A stretch of DNA of 64,000 bases from Asterias rubens (taxonomy: Eukaryota > Echinodermata > Asteroidea > Forcipulatida > Asteriidae), in NCBI RefSeq assembly GCF_902459465.1, contig NC_047071.1, forward strand, positions 9,564,002 to 9,628,001. The letters are read 5' to 3'. A program made the translations under genes and the position numbers. Shown piece after piece: positions 9,795 through 22,000 of the stretch. Position 1 is the first letter of the stretch. Each line of letters starts with the position of its first letter. The notes under the pieces were generated by a model that saw only the letters and a program-made list of their open reading frames with translations, ran no database searches and was not told the DNA's origin.

Positions 9795-12487
9795 GTGCCC
9801 ATAACTTCAGAATTCTTTTAAAATCTCCTAGCCTTCTCAAGTATAACAGTCAACAAAGGGAGACAAACTTTTTAACTTTGTGTAGTAGGGTTCTCCAAGC
9901 GTTTTTAAACAGGCGCGGTGCACATCCAAAATTTTCAAAATACCAAATCCGCCTGTGGATTTCATATGTTGCTCTCGGACAAAATTTTTGAGTGCCCCAA
10001 AATTTTTTTTTAAACAATTACTCTAAAAAGATCGAGTGTGGTCTCTGGGAAAAAAACTGTCACTCACCGGGGTCAACCCAGGGAAGCTAAACGAACGCAC
10101 CCTCTATTTTTAGTTAGTTCTTATCTTATCTTAAGTGTATGATGGAATTACGTCACACTAAAGGCCGGTTCATACTCGCTGCGTATTTACTGCGCACGCA
10201 GCGCACGCACCCGTTTTTCAAAGTCCGCACTGCGTAAAAGGAAGCGCAGTGCGTAATTGTTTTTCGCAAATGCGTACGAATTTTGTCAAAATGAAATTTA
10301 GGTCGTACACACTAATCGGATGCGTAGTCGGACGAATTGAACTATTTCAACATTTGTCGGATGCGAAGATACAATGTCATTGAATGATGGGTAGAACCTG
10401 GTACGAAAAGATAAAAACCGTGCTTCCTTTTCAAAATTTGTGTAACACAAGCTTGAAAGAATACCGAGATGTAAAAAGGCCAGCGATTTCATGGAAGGAA
10501 ATTGGGAAAAAAGTGTGATAAAGATTTGGACGGAAGGCATTTTATTTAATACAAAATCCTTGCACCGGACGAATGTATGAACACAAGTTGACGCGTTCGT
10601 TTCCGCGTGCGAACGCAAACTTAATGCGTATTTGTTTTTATTTTGGTGAAGTATGAACGTTAAATCAAAATTTGAAATATCGGGTGCGTGAGTGCAGTCG
10701 CAGCGAGTATGAACCGGCCTTTACCCGTTAGGACAACAACACTTGCAAATGGCACTAGCCGCAAATCCAGAAAGCAGTTTATGTAATTTTTAATGTGTAA
10801 TTTATGTTTTGTGCTCTCTGCTCCAACTTTCAGATACGTAAGAGAGTGGCTGGGGAGCCAGGTGGCTGCAAAGATTGTTGAGTATGATCCGAAGGATGGA
10901 ACCTACTGGCTTCCGTCGCAGCGATACGCAGTCGCCGGCACTGTGAAGGCATCTGCAATGACACGGGCTGTCCCTAATCTGTGCGCAGCCTTCTTTGATG
11001 TAGCAAAGTGCTTCAAGAAAGATGGACCTCGGGGTATGTGTGCTGTTGTTATAAATTTACAGGTTGAGAAATCTCAGAAATGAATGTTTTCTTAGATTCA
11101 AATAATTGTTGGTGACATTATCGAACCATTTTACTTTGAAGGGGAAATCCCAACCCAAAGTATTTTTTTATCAATAGCAGCGCCAATCAGTTCTCATTAA
11201 AGGCACTGGACACTGTTGGTAATTGTTAAAGACCAGTCTTCTCACTAAGTGTATCTCAACATGCATAAAATAACAAACCTGTGAAAATTTGAACTCAATT
11301 AGTCGTTGAAGTTCCAAGATAATAATGGAAGAAAACAACACGAATTTGTGTGCTTTCAGATGCTTGATTTCGGGACCTCAAAATCTAATTCTGACATCTC
11401 AAAATCAAATTCACATATTTAGTGAGAAATTACTTCTTTCTCAAAACTACTATAAACAGCTCTCCATTGATCGTTAACAAGTAACTCAGGATACACTAAG
11501 TTAGAATACTGGTAATTGACAATTACCAAAGGTGTCCAGTGCCTTTAACATTAAACTCCAGTATAATCACAATAGTTAAAAGTACATGTGAATGTACAAT
11601 GTAGATGTTCAACTTACAGGTATTTTTGTTTGTGTTACCCAACAGGTGTTTCATATGATAAGTACGCCCACTTTGATGAATTAATGGCAGGAATGAACCA
11701 AGAGTTCTTCAACGACTGTTTGATCCAATCGTTCCTCCCTTCAATGCCTAAACTGCACCAGCAACTCCGTAAGTATTTTATCACACTCCTCTCATAGAGA
11801 AGCATTTCACTTTGAAAAAAGAAAAACTAACAACACCCCCCTGGCAAGAAGATGTCACAGAAGGCCTTTTCTCAAGTAATCAGTTATTAATCTCTCACTT
11901 GTTCTCATTAATAAACAGAGGATGGAATAAAAGTACTGGAAATCGGATGCAGCCAGGGGATGTCCACTAGAATTATTGCTAAAAATTTCCCCAACAGTCA
12001 GGTGTACGGCATCGACATCACCGAGTCTGGCATCAAAGAGGCACAAGAAAAAGCCACCGAAGCGGGATTGGGTAATGTCCATTTCATTTTCATGTCGGCA
12101 ACTGTCCTGCCCTCTGATTGGTCGGAAACGTTTGATTACGTCTTTGTGCATAATGTTCTTCACGACCTTCCTTATCCCATGAAATCGCTCCACGAGATTA
12201 TGCGTGTCTTGAAGAAGGGAGGAACCCTGTCGGTCGTAGACACTGCCACCTACTCCAAGCTGGAAGACAACATAGCCAAGATTCCGACCTTTGCGAGAAA
12301 TGCCTATGTTCTCAGCATGATGAATTGCATTCCCACGTCACTAAACAATGTAGATGGAGCGGGTCTGGGGGCAATGTGGGGGCGCGAGAAAGCTCAGGAA
12401 ATGATGAAGGCAGCCAACTTTGATATCATCTCAATAAGTAGTATTCCTAAATCAACCTCTCTTCATTATCAATGTCAAAAAATGTAA
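9595..12487 (+). CDS. SAM-dependent methyltransferase, copy 1 (4 exons)
   Basis: Joining 9595-9794, 10834-11033, 11646-11768 and 11919-12487 gives 363 residues. Intron phases are 2, 1 and 1, and all donors are GT and all acceptors AG. The N-terminal half resembles the helical or winged-helix part of Rv2258c-like class I methyltransferases (KTSQEIADAGDFKER; RYVREWLG). The C-terminal half is a Rossmann methyltransferase: motif I VLEIGCSQG (about 180-188), an acidic ribose-binding residue in YGIDIT (about D207), FDYVFVHNVLHD and LKKGGTLSVVDT. Motif I departs from the common GxGxG (GCSQG). It probably acts in the cytosol; the substrate is unknown. An acceptor-like CTTGCAG lies 8 nt before the ATG, so a 5' non-coding exon is likely. 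The copy at 18838-23814 has the same structure. Confidence 0.85.
10064..10102. repeat. fragment of GGGTGCGTTCG-type element end
   Basis: The sequence GGGGTCAACCCAGGGAAGCT followed by AAACGAACGCACCC is nearly identical to the right end of the palindromic MITE at 3681-3833. It is a solo terminus in intron 1. Confidence 0.6.
10159..10723. mobile_element. MITE with AAAGGCCGGTTCATACTCGC ends
   Basis: This lies in intron 1 of methyltransferase copy 1. The left end AAAGGCCGGTTCATACTCGC is repeated inverted at the right end, flanked by TA on each side. The interior contains CGCACGCAGCGCACGCAC and similar purine-pyrimidine GC stretches. There is no coding capacity. Confidence 0.75.
10834..11033 (+). 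CDS. methyltransferase copy 1, exon 2
   Basis: The acceptor is CTTTCAG and the donor GTATGT. The exon encodes RYVREWLGSQVAAKI through CFKKDGPR, collinear with exon 2 of the paralogue at 19694-19887 and two codons longer. Confidence 0.85.
11197..11548. mobile_element. TTAAAGGCA MITE copy (intron 2, methyltransferase 1)
   Basis: The ends TTAAAGGCACTGGACACTGT and ACAGGTGTCCAGTGCCTTTAA-like are inverted copies, both at TTAA. The interior carries the family's hairpin built on GAGACCTCAAATTCTAA-like arms. It is one of about 15 copies in the window. Confidence 0.75.
11646..11768 (+). CDS. methyltransferase copy 1, exon 3
   Basis: The exon is 123 nt, the same length as exon 3 of the paralogue. It encodes GVSYDKYAHFDELM through PKLHQQL. 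The donor is GTAAGT, and the split codon resumes in exon 4 as Gln. Confidence 0.85.
11919..12487 (+). CDS. methyltransferase copy 1, exon 4 (catalytic)
   Basis: This exon carries the entire SAM-binding Rossmann domain, from DGIKVLEIGCSQG to the C-terminal LHYQCQKM and TAA. The strongly conserved GLGAMWGREKAQEM is shared with the paralogue. Confidence 0.9.
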
Positions 12488-12689
12488 CTGATATTGAGAT
12501 TCTGAACTCTTCAGTAGTAGGAGTAAACTTTCAAGTATTCTCTCCTATTGAATGCTGGTAACACTAGCGTAAGTCATTGCACATTTTTGCTGTTGCTCCT
12601 ATTGTTGATGTCCAGATATTTCTTTTTTGCATTATGCTAATCGTTATTAAATCGTCGCGGTACCTGCTGTTAATATATAGGATTCGAAC
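12488..12689. other. 3' flank of methyltransferase copy 1
   Basis: This probably contains the 3' UTR. An ATTAAA lies roughly 160 nt past the stop, a weak polyadenylation-signal candidate. Confidence 0.3.
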
Positions 12690-12870
12690 TGCCTCTAGCT
12701 ACCGGGCAATCTCGGTGGTATGACACTGCTATAGAATTGCAAAGGTCATGGGTTCGAATCCCACCCAATTAATATGCCTGTGATTTTTTGTACAGAGGTC
12801 GGGAGAGCACTGAGTTTACAGTGCTAACCTGCATCGGTGTTGGGTAAAACCAAAGTCAATATTCTTTTTC
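12690..12870 (+). mobile_element. tRNA-derived SINE, type 2
   Basis: An internal B-box-like GGTTCGAATCC follows a tRNA-like 5' part (CTACCGGGCAATCTCGGTGG). The downstream body contains GGGAGAGCACTGAGTTTACAG, which recurs in diverged form near 48340-48420 and 56650-56720. Confidence 0.55.
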
Positions 12871-14821
12871 CCTGATGAAATTTTCACCTATTACGTAATG
12901 GTTTTTTATGGCCTTATTCCCATAATTTTTGTACACATAATTTTGTATGAGATTATCTTATACTTACCGATGTTCTTTCTATTAATAATAATAATAATAT
13001 AATCGTATTATAACGCGCCTTTTTACAAAGGATACCGTATTTAAGCGCTGAGTATTTACTATTACAATATATAATATATATATACCATATCAAAGCTTAG
13101 ATCATGTAGTTAAATAATAATTATAAAATTATAAAACATAAATAGCTGAACATAATAATGTTTTGAGTTTATTTAGGCAGGATAGCCTTATCAGTTTTAA
13201 AGCTGCCATTTATTAGGGTCCAGTGTATAAACAATAAAATATAGTAAATTAGTAAATTACAGAGCAATAAGAAAATATGAAAAGTTAAGCAAACTAAAAG
13301 AGAGGAAAATATATAACAGCTAAGGCTTTAATAATAAAAAATAAAAAACATTATAATAAATAGAAACTTAAAGAAACGTTACAGAATTGGTTTTGCTAAC
13401 AAAACAGTTGCTGGCAGTGTAAGCACCTTATGTAATCCACCATATACATAAACTGACAAACCTGGAGAAGTTTTAGATCGATCGGCCATCTGGGTCACGA
13501 GAGAATCGTGAAAAACCGATTACAAATTTTGCATTGCATCGATGCCAAAATAAAAATGAATAAAATGCTCACTGAGCGCTAAACTCCAAACGCGAAGTTT
13601 GATTTTTTTTATTTCTCATCAAATATGACATTTCAGACAGAAATATTTCAAGGGATGTTTCTACTATTATCATCATTAGACCATGTCAGTTTTATGTAAA
13701 TATGTGATCTTCACGATTTTTGTTTCTTACCAATCAGTAACCATAAGAGTATCAAGATTCTGGCTAACCAATACACACTACAAATTGGACTCTAAAGTTT
13801 TAAACTCATCGGTACTGTAAGGGGAGGCCTTAAAGATTGTACAGAGGAAATGCATGACAAAAAAAAAAACAGATTTGAATTGTAAAGAGGGATTTTATTA
13901 CATTTGTATGTGGCTGTAGAACTTATCCCTTAAAAAAAAATCATCGTGAGGACTGAGGAATTTGGTAGCTAAAACGAAAGTTTGTGACCGTTTGCGCAAA
14001 TGGATCCTTCATGCACGCCACCCAGGCCTAAATGAAAATTGAGAGTAGCGAGCAGCACTTGTCAAGACTACCGTGTAACAGACTGGACCCTCGTTAAATT
14101 TGGTCATGATTTTGACACCTTTGTAAAAATTATTTGAAAGTGCCCGTGCCTCTCTGTATACATTCTGCCAACCCTTCCTGGACACGTATGGCCGACATTG
14201 AGAGAGATGGCGGCCGGTTTGACAGGAAACTCTGCCTCCAACCCTCTAGACTTGACTCAAGTGCCAATTCCGTGCCAATCTCAGCAAAACTATTGTTTTG
14301 TGATGTTCTGCATTCCCCAACCTGTTCTCAGGACCACAATAGCTACATTTTGACGGCGGTGGTATGCTTAGGGACCTCCCGCACGAGAACGGGACTTGAA
14401 TCAAGTCTACCCCGTTCCCCTGTGTGGCAGGGGATTCTGTCCCCCCGTAGATTAATTGGTGCTCCCATTATGCCGAACTGTACACGAACTACTTCTGATA
14501 GCGCCCTCTCTTGAATCATCCTCCTACAGCCCTTCCCCTGCGGACAGATTTCCCCATGACGCCTGTAAAAAAAAAAGGTGAATTAATCGGACAGCGCCCT
14601 CTGATGACTCGACCTCATTCAGCGACAGAATCTGGGCGACAGATTTCCTGAGGACACAACATACGAATTTTTTGCCGGAAATTGAAAAAAGAAATTGAAA
14701 AGTGTTTTCGGTTCATGTTATTTAAAATGTGTGGTTATATACTTTGATGACCGAGCAGAAAACAAATTGTGTAATTATTTCTATACAAAAAGTTGACTTG
14801 TTATAATGATGGTAATTGTAG
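12871..14821. other. intergenic, AT-rich with repeat fragments
   Basis: There is no gene. ATAATAATAATATAAT and ATATATATA runs lie at 12980-13090. The stretch TTTCAGACAGAAATATTTCA near 13632 recurs near 43670. The segment 14330-14440 shares GACTTGAATCAAGTCTACC and the TAGCTACATTTTGACGGCGG stretch with 38880-39170 and 24010-24040, so it is a dispersed repeat. Confidence 0.45.
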
Positions 14822-15552
14822 TTAAAGACATTGGACAATATTGGCACTTGTCAAAGACCAGTCTTCTCACTTGGTGTATCTCAACATGTGCATTAAATAA
14901 CAAATCTGTGAAAATTTGAAATCAATTGGTCATCGAAGTTGCGAGATATAATGAAAGAAAAAATCCGTTATATTATTATGATTTGTGGCATTGCATGGTG
15001 AGGTATCAATATATATTTGGTTTGAACACCGTGTGTGTATCTACTTGGCAGGTAGAGTTGTTCTTAGAGAATTTTCTTGTTTTGTTCTAGTACCGCGGAG
15101 TAGATTTAGCGGATGCTCAGGAGACTTCTTCTCAGTTCTGAAAAGAACTGTCCTGCTTTTTAACTTCTACCCGGGCGGAAGGTATAGAACAATTGGCTGG
15201 GAATACTACTTTAGCTTATAGGATCATAATTAACTGTACTACCGCGGAGTAAGTTCAACGGATTGGTCGCAACGTTTCGACTAGCTTGCTCTAGTCATCG
15301 TCAGGAGACTGTAAGAAAAATACCCATGTCACTCGAAGTTGTGTGGTTTCAGATGCTTGATTTTGAGACCTCAAAATCTAATTCTGAGGTCTCGAAGTCA
15401 AATGCGTGGAAAATTACTTCTTTCTCGAAAACTATGGTACCGCAGAGGGAGCCGTTTCTCCAAGTTTTATACTATCAACCTCTCCCCAATAATAGTAAGC
15501 AAGTAACGGTTTATGCTATTAATTATTTTGAATAATTTAGTGCCCACTGCCT
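14822..15552. mobile_element. TTAAAGGCA-family MITE split by ~350-bp insertion
   Basis: The left half (14822 to about 14963) and right half (about 15318-15552) align to consecutive parts of the family consensus. The intervening 14964-15317 is unrelated sequence flanked by TACCGCGGAGTA-like repeats at 15092 and 15240. Confidence 0.6.
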
Positions 15553-15593
15553 TGCACTATGTGAACATATATTTCTGCATATAATATACACAT

Positions 15594-15746
15594 AATGAAT
15601 GTTTATGAGTGCAATGGTGCGAATATGTTAATGAGTTGAAAGATGGAATGTTCTATTCAACGAGGCGGAGCCGAGTTGAATGGAACATTCCAGCTTTCAA
15701 CGAATGAACATTTCGCACCATTGCACGAATGAAAAACATTCATTAT
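15594..15746. mobile_element. 153-bp palindromic MITE
   Basis: The two halves are inverted copies around CGAGGCGGAGCCGAG. The arms read AATGAATGTTT...GTGCAATGGTGCGAA and GAACATTCCA...GCACCATTGCACGAA. Confidence 0.6.
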
Positions 15747-15930
15747 TTGTTTTATATAACATCCAAGTAGATCTTTGTCATTTTGATTAAAAGATACAAC
15801 TTTCAAAACAAACAAAACGTAGGCCTACAATTTTTAATTATAGAAGCCGAATGTTAAGTAATTTTACTACCTTGCAGTAACACTGCTGCGTTACCAAAGA
15901 CACTCGCACGCAGTGATATGTGTTTACTCA

Positions 15931-16007
15931 GCTTTTTCGTTCCATCCGAAAAGTACTATTGCACGCTGGCAGCGTGCAATGGTACTTTTAGGATGGAACA
16001 AAAAAGC
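15931..16007. repeat. 77-bp hairpin around GCACGCTGGCAGCGTGC
   Basis: GCTTTTTCGTTCCATCC is repeated inverted as GGATGGAACAAAAAAGC around a perfect core. It could be a MITE centre. Confidence 0.55.
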
Positions 16008-17603
16008 ACGGTGAGTGAATTACTTTTGCAATAAAACAATACATAAAGAGTGCAATAAAGTGTTGTTTTCCATGATTGATATAAAAACAAGGAATAAATG
16101 AAGAATACAGCAGTTATGAATATATGAATTAGAATTTTTTTTTTTAAATGCTGTAAAAACCAATAAAATAATAAAGGAGGTTTACAATTTAGCACAAATT
16201 AAAAATAATCATATTGTATTCGGTTTCTAAAAATGCAGTTGCATGTAATTTCTTTTTTAATATCAAGTCGGTTTATAGTAATTAATTTGTTTGTTTCTCC
16301 TTATTTATTTAGTTATTTAACCTTAAGCCAGGTTTCGTAGCTGAAAATCTGTTCTGTTTTTTTTTTTTAGCGGCACACCATTTTGGCAAAAATGGTTGAA
16401 CAAAAACCCTGGTTTTGTAGCGGCACATTATTTTGGCAAAATTGTATAACAAATCTTTGCTGGGCCAATACTGGTTTAGTAAACGGCGCACCATTCAGCG
16501 GCATTGAACCGACGTCGGTCATAATATGCAAATTTCATAGTTTCAAAGCTATGCCACAAGATTGCTTAAGATTTGATTATGAAGAAAACAAATTGACAAA
16601 GTAATGTATTTTGTTAGGATTTTTTGCTATAAAATACCCCAAAATTGTAGATATTATTTCACGAGCCTTTTGAACAAACTATAATCTTTAAAGCACTTTA
16701 TCGAAGCAAAACAGCTTTGTGTTTGTGCACAAAAGCCTAATATAATGTCTAGTTATTGTTATTTAACAAAGTAATGCTTGTCGCATCCGGCAGGCTGAAT
16801 TATAATGCAGATTTACAATGAAAATATAAAAGTACAGCAACATACAAAAGGAACATTACAAATTTAAAAGCAAAAGCATTAATATGACACATGATGCATT
16901 ACGATAACGAAATCATGTTTTTCATAATAATTTGTATAATTGTCCCCCATGCAACCTCCCCCCCCCCCCCCCCCCAACACCGAACACGACATACCTCTCT
17001 CTCTGGCGTCATTGCATATACAACCTTTGTCTCCTGCGTGGAATCGAATCACAATGGCATTATTTACTTTCTACTCGAGACATGTATATCTTTCAAAGAT
17101 AAGATGTCTTGTTATGATCGATTATGGCCAGATTTCTAAGCACAAACTAGTACCCTAGTGTCACGTTTCTAAATTAATTATGATATCATTGACTCTTTGA
17201 AAAGGGCACCTTAGCACATCATTCACTCTTTGAAAAGGCCTCGCATAGTACAGCAGCTCAACCAAAGCACCGATACTTCACGGAGGCACCGAAGGCGATT
17301 GCCTCCATGCCCCCCCCCCCCCCCTGGTCATGCCTTATATAGTGCCCTTGAAATGCTCCAGTATTGACAGGCCGGATCGGTCCATTGAATAACCATATAG
17401 TAATTATATATAAGAACTATAGAGGGCGCACGAGTGATGCTTCGTGCACAAACGCCACGGGACTGCAAGATGACAAGCGCGTCATTCTGCACGCGCGTTG
17501 AATATGAAATACACGTTTGATTTTTTTTTTTTATTGAACGCTCACGCGATGCTGTTTGTTCAACTTACAAAATGGCCGCACAAACACACGCTGTGAGATG
17601 CCA
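16008..17603. other. intergenic, no gene recognised
   Basis: AT-rich. It has a C run near 16958-16974 that makes a spurious polyproline frame, and another at 17311-17324. GTAGCGGCACA followed by TTTTGGCAAAA is repeated at 16370-16440. Confidence 0.4.
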
Positions 17604-17751
17604 GGGGCCGATTTCACAAAGATCTAAAATTGATCGTAACTGCAAATCAATCGTAGTTGCTTAGTAAAGTGTGATGTCACAATACAAATCACTATGGTGA
17701 TACTGAAAATTTGTGTTGCGATGAATTTTATTGCTTTGGGAAATCGGCCCC
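17604..17751. mobile_element. 148-bp MITE with GGGGCCGATTTC ends
   Basis: The ends GGGGCCGATTTC and GAAATCGGCCCC are perfect inverted repeats. The interior has GATCGTAACTGC/GTAGTTGC-type imperfect palindromes. Related ends occur in the repeat at 22442-22616. Confidence 0.6.
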
Positions 17752-17848
17752 AGTTTTGTCAACTTAGAAAATGGCCGCCTGCGCGCATGCCGGAGTGCGT
17801 ATATAGGCCAGTGCACCCTCTAGTTCTTATATAATTGTAACTCTATGA

Positions 17849-17976
17849 GACCGTGTCCGAAACGACGACTTCGGCTACAGCTACGTCTAGATCAGCGCGT
17901 CTACCAGTGTTGAAGAATGGCAGACGCGCGCTATCTAGCCGTAGCTGTAGCCGAAGTCGCCGTTTCGGACACGGCC
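17849..17976. mobile_element. 128-bp hairpin MITE, 5-bp TSD TATGA
   Basis: The arms GACCGTGTCCGAAACG and CGTTTCGGACACGGCC, followed by CGACTTCGGCTACAGCTACG and its complement, fold end to end. TATGA flanks it on both sides (17844-17848, 17977-17981). Confidence 0.75.
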
Positions 17977-18837
17977 TATGATTGAATAACCCCTTTATGC
18001 TATGAAAGGTCGCCGTCTTGTATGGCAAACCGTATGCGCGTCCAAACGCGTACATCATCGAAGCACGCAGCACGCAACATTCCCGGTTTGATTTTTACGG
18101 CACATGCACGCATACACGCACGCACAGACGCCATCTTGTAGGTCAGATATTTGAGCCACGTGATATTCAATACCGTCTATATTAATTTTACATAACTACC
18201 AAGGAGAAAATGCCTTGGTGCCCTTGCCCTTTCAAAAACGAAGCATGCAAACATGGTGCGGTGATTTACATTATGGTCTTATAAAGCTAATTATTAATTC
18301 TTACAATGTTTATCCACTTCAACATCTCACCCGTTGCTATATACAGTGCGTACACTTTGATTGACAAACCCCATTTTTCACGAAAGGGAATAAAACTATC
18401 GGGTGTCGATCTCTGGCCACTCGATTTGAACTCATCAAATAAAAACTTGTATGTCATAAGTTACTGACACAAGTTCACGATAACTATTTCGCACCAAAAG
18501 TGTCGCGCGTGGACAACTGTGTTGGAGAGATAACCGTCCAGCTTCCTTGCCTTCAATTCACGGTCAGATACTGACACATTGTTATGGAATATTCTTTTTT
18601 GCTGGTGTTGTTTTGAGGTATATATGGCCCTGTGTAGATTTTGTCGTGTACTTTTTTCATTTGAGCTCATATCGGGAGGTCGGCACTAAAACGTTTCGTA
18701 GTTTCGAAAGTAATGTTATCATAAAGTCGAACTCACGAAAAAACAGCATTCTGTGTCTCGTTCACAACGTTTTGATATCGCGAGGAGCAACTGAACCACG
18801 GGAGCGCCGCGGCAACCGACACGACGAGTGTTCTACC

Positions 18838-19034
18838 ATGGCCAATCCAACCATCACCGGTCATGAAACGTCAAAGGATTTTACGGCACGCTTGTCGCAT
18901 CAGATCAACGGTGGTATGGCATGTCTTGGGATAGCCATGGGTATGGAGACGGGACTGTTTGATGTGATGATGTCCATTGGAGAGAACAGGAAAACCAGCC
19001 AGGAGATTGCGGACTTGGCTAACATGAAAGAAAG
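18838..19034 (+). CDS. methyltransferase copy 2, exon 1
   Basis: MANPTITGHETSKDF to the split Arg, with donor GTGAGC. It is one codon shorter than exon 1 of copy 1; GMETGLF and KTSQEIAD align. Confidence 0.85.
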
Positions 19035-22000
19035 GTGAGCTTGAAGGTGGTATCACAGATTTTTTTTTGGTCAACGTAAGTGCTGATTCACAGAACAATA
19101 ATTTGTCAATGCGGGTGTGCTGCGGCCATTCGGATCCTGCACAATTGCATTCAAATAATGACATAAAGCCCTTTTCACACTATAGTTATTTTTGGGAACT
19201 TTTGGTCGATCTTTTCACACTATAAAAAAACTCCCTGGATTGTCCCGGGAAATAAATGTATTCCAAGGAAATGATTAACCCTGCTCAAGGGTAGATTTAA
19301 GGGAGTTAAGCCCGGTGTAAAAATGTTTTTCCCGGGGAAAAAGCAGCTACTAGTGAGAACAGAAGCAGGCTTAACTTGCCCCAACTTTTGCGTCCACTGT
19401 GTTGAGACGTCCAGATGGGCTGACATATTGACACATTTCCTGGGGTTTGATCACACGGTGTGAAACGACGACCGTGCATATTCCTAGGAAATAGTTCTCC
19501 CGGGAGTTACCAAATCGGGATAGTGAGAATGGTTGCTGGGCATCGGGTGGCGGTGGGGGTTAAACAATTCCCGGGAGTTTATTTCCCGGGCAATGGCAAC
19601 GTAGTGTGGAAATGGCTTAAGGGAGTTAATCCCGGGGTAAAACGAGGTAAATTTTCTAATTGATTTTGAATTGATTTTTTGTTTGATACTCAGATATGTC
19701 CGAGAATGGCTGGGATGTATGGCTGTCGCGGACATCGTGAACTTCGACCCTGAGCAAGACACGTATTGGATACCTGCCCATCGCGTTGGTATCCTCACAC
19801 AGTCCGGCTTCTTGTCCGTTGCTATCCCGTGCCTGTCTAGTGGGTTCTTCGATGTGGCAGAATGCTTCAAGAAAGATGGCCCAGCAGGTAACTTAATTCT
19901 TGCCACAAGAGGGCGATATTGTTTTTCTTGTTCACTACGTCATCCAGCAGAGCTGGCACTACTTATATAGAATCTGTATCGAGTAGGAGTAAATTATGTT
20001 AATTTTTCAGCAAGTGACGGGCGTCACTCACAAATCCGGTTGAAGTAGGAGTTTGTTTAATGTTCATGATAATGTGACCCCTCTGACTGTATTAAAGATT
20101 GATGTGACACGGCTGTTCAGTTGTTAGCTTTCCAGTATTTTATTTACATTCATGAATCTGTTGACGAAGATAAATACGATGTGATGAGATCTTCATCTAA
20201 GGATCTTATGAACTTTCTAAGGATCTTATGAACTTTTACAATAATAATTATGAATATTAAATAAACACTAATAAATAAACAAACAGTTCTCCCTGCGGTT
20301 CACGTAATAATTCTAGGCGCCGTCCGCCATCTTGGAAATCAAGGGAAAATATAAACTAACAGTAAGCTGGATCCAAAACAGAGCTTACTTAATAAATGCA
20401 CTAAAGATATATTTACACTAAAGGGACTGACTTGTCCCGATGTAATTTACGTATTTGATTATCCATAGTGAAGAACGAGTTGGCTTTTACCAAGGAAATA
20501 TCGAAGACGTAGAGGGCGACCCAATGAAAGAGTGTTGAAAGCGGTTGAGCGGTTATACAGTTGATCTAAACCTTAAGATTGTCTGAGTTTGAGCAAGTTG
20601 GTGAAGATGAATTCGTTGATGAAAATTAACGTTTTCAGCATGGCTGAATAGAGTGTTGCACAGTAAATGAGTACAAGCACCATACTGGTTATCAAGAACT
20701 TGTGAAAGGGAACAAATCCTACCTTTAACTGTTTATAATAGAACAATGTCAGAAGACGATCAGAGCATACTGATCGAAACGTCGAGTTTAAACCAACGGT
20801 TCTTTTTAGAACCAGTCCAAATCATTAGAGATAGTCATTTTATGGTGTTACCGCAAACATTTCTATATCGTATTTCCACCATGCAAAGTTTCAAATCCTA
20901 CTTAGAACTATTCCTGTAATCATTTCATTTGAAAAGATGCGCATATTTTTGAGGTAACGAAAATCTGTAGTTATCTCAGGAAGAATAATCCGTGGTTTGA
21001 ATACACAATCTGAGAAACGTTTCTGATAGTAACGTAGACTCGGCCCCTGTCTTTACAGGTACTTGCTATTCAGATCCAGTGATTCCATGGGATACAATGA
21101 TATCATAGGAAAAATGCAGTGACTAAAGGCTACCGTAGATGGGTTTGGTTTGATTGGTCTGAGGTCACCCCAGTTGACCAATCAAAAAACAGATAGGAAA
21201 GCTTATACGTTCGGTCGTCTGCATGCGTGTCCGTGTGTGTGGTTTTATGTATACAGTAGTTGAACCAACGGTTCTTTTCAGAACCACCCCAACGCATTAG
21301 AGATAGTCATTACATGGTGTTACCGCAAACCTTTCCATATTATACAGTACATGATGTACATGTGCATGCAATGTTGGTGTTGAATTTGTGCGTCGGCCTA
21401 TCTCTTTGTGAAATGTATGAAGGTCAAAGGTGAAGATACACGCCGGCTGGAAGGCCAGTGTCAGATGCAATTGTGTCCGCCATGCAATACTGTCCGCTCC
21501 GGACACTTTTGCATTTGCAATCGTGTCCGGTGCTATGCAAAAACCGTCTGGTGGACATGTGTACATGACTGTACATGTATGTGCGCGCGTAAGCGAGCGT
21601 GCATGCACTGAACCTACGTATATGCAGCACGAATACTCACGTATTTTATGATTGAAGCGAATACCCAACGGTCGAACATTTCCCATGTCATTTATAAGCT
21701 AGTAAAACAAATGGCGAACGTGTTCCGTTGACCAAGGGCGTTTAATTTACTGCAAAGACGGTTTTGCACGGGGGCGGGCACAGCTGCACATGCAAATGTG
21801 TCCGGGTGGACACAATTGCATTATGCAGCGATGTCCGGGCGGACACGATTGCACAGGCAAATCCGTCCGGCGGACATTGTTGCATATGCAATAATGTCCT
21901 CCGGATAGTTTTGCATAGAATACATAATTGCATGCGACACCGGTCTCTGGCATTATTCATGAGCCTCGAAGTGTGACGTCAGATGTTCAGGCTAACAGTA

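Noticed and set aside
16891-17158. Polyproline frames
   Set aside because: They are created by a C homopolymer run and have no supporting splice or start context.
18547-18837. In-frame N-terminal extension of methyltransferase copy 2
   Set aside because: It has no counterpart in copy 1, and the ATG at 18838 has a strong context; the upstream frame is probably 5' UTR.
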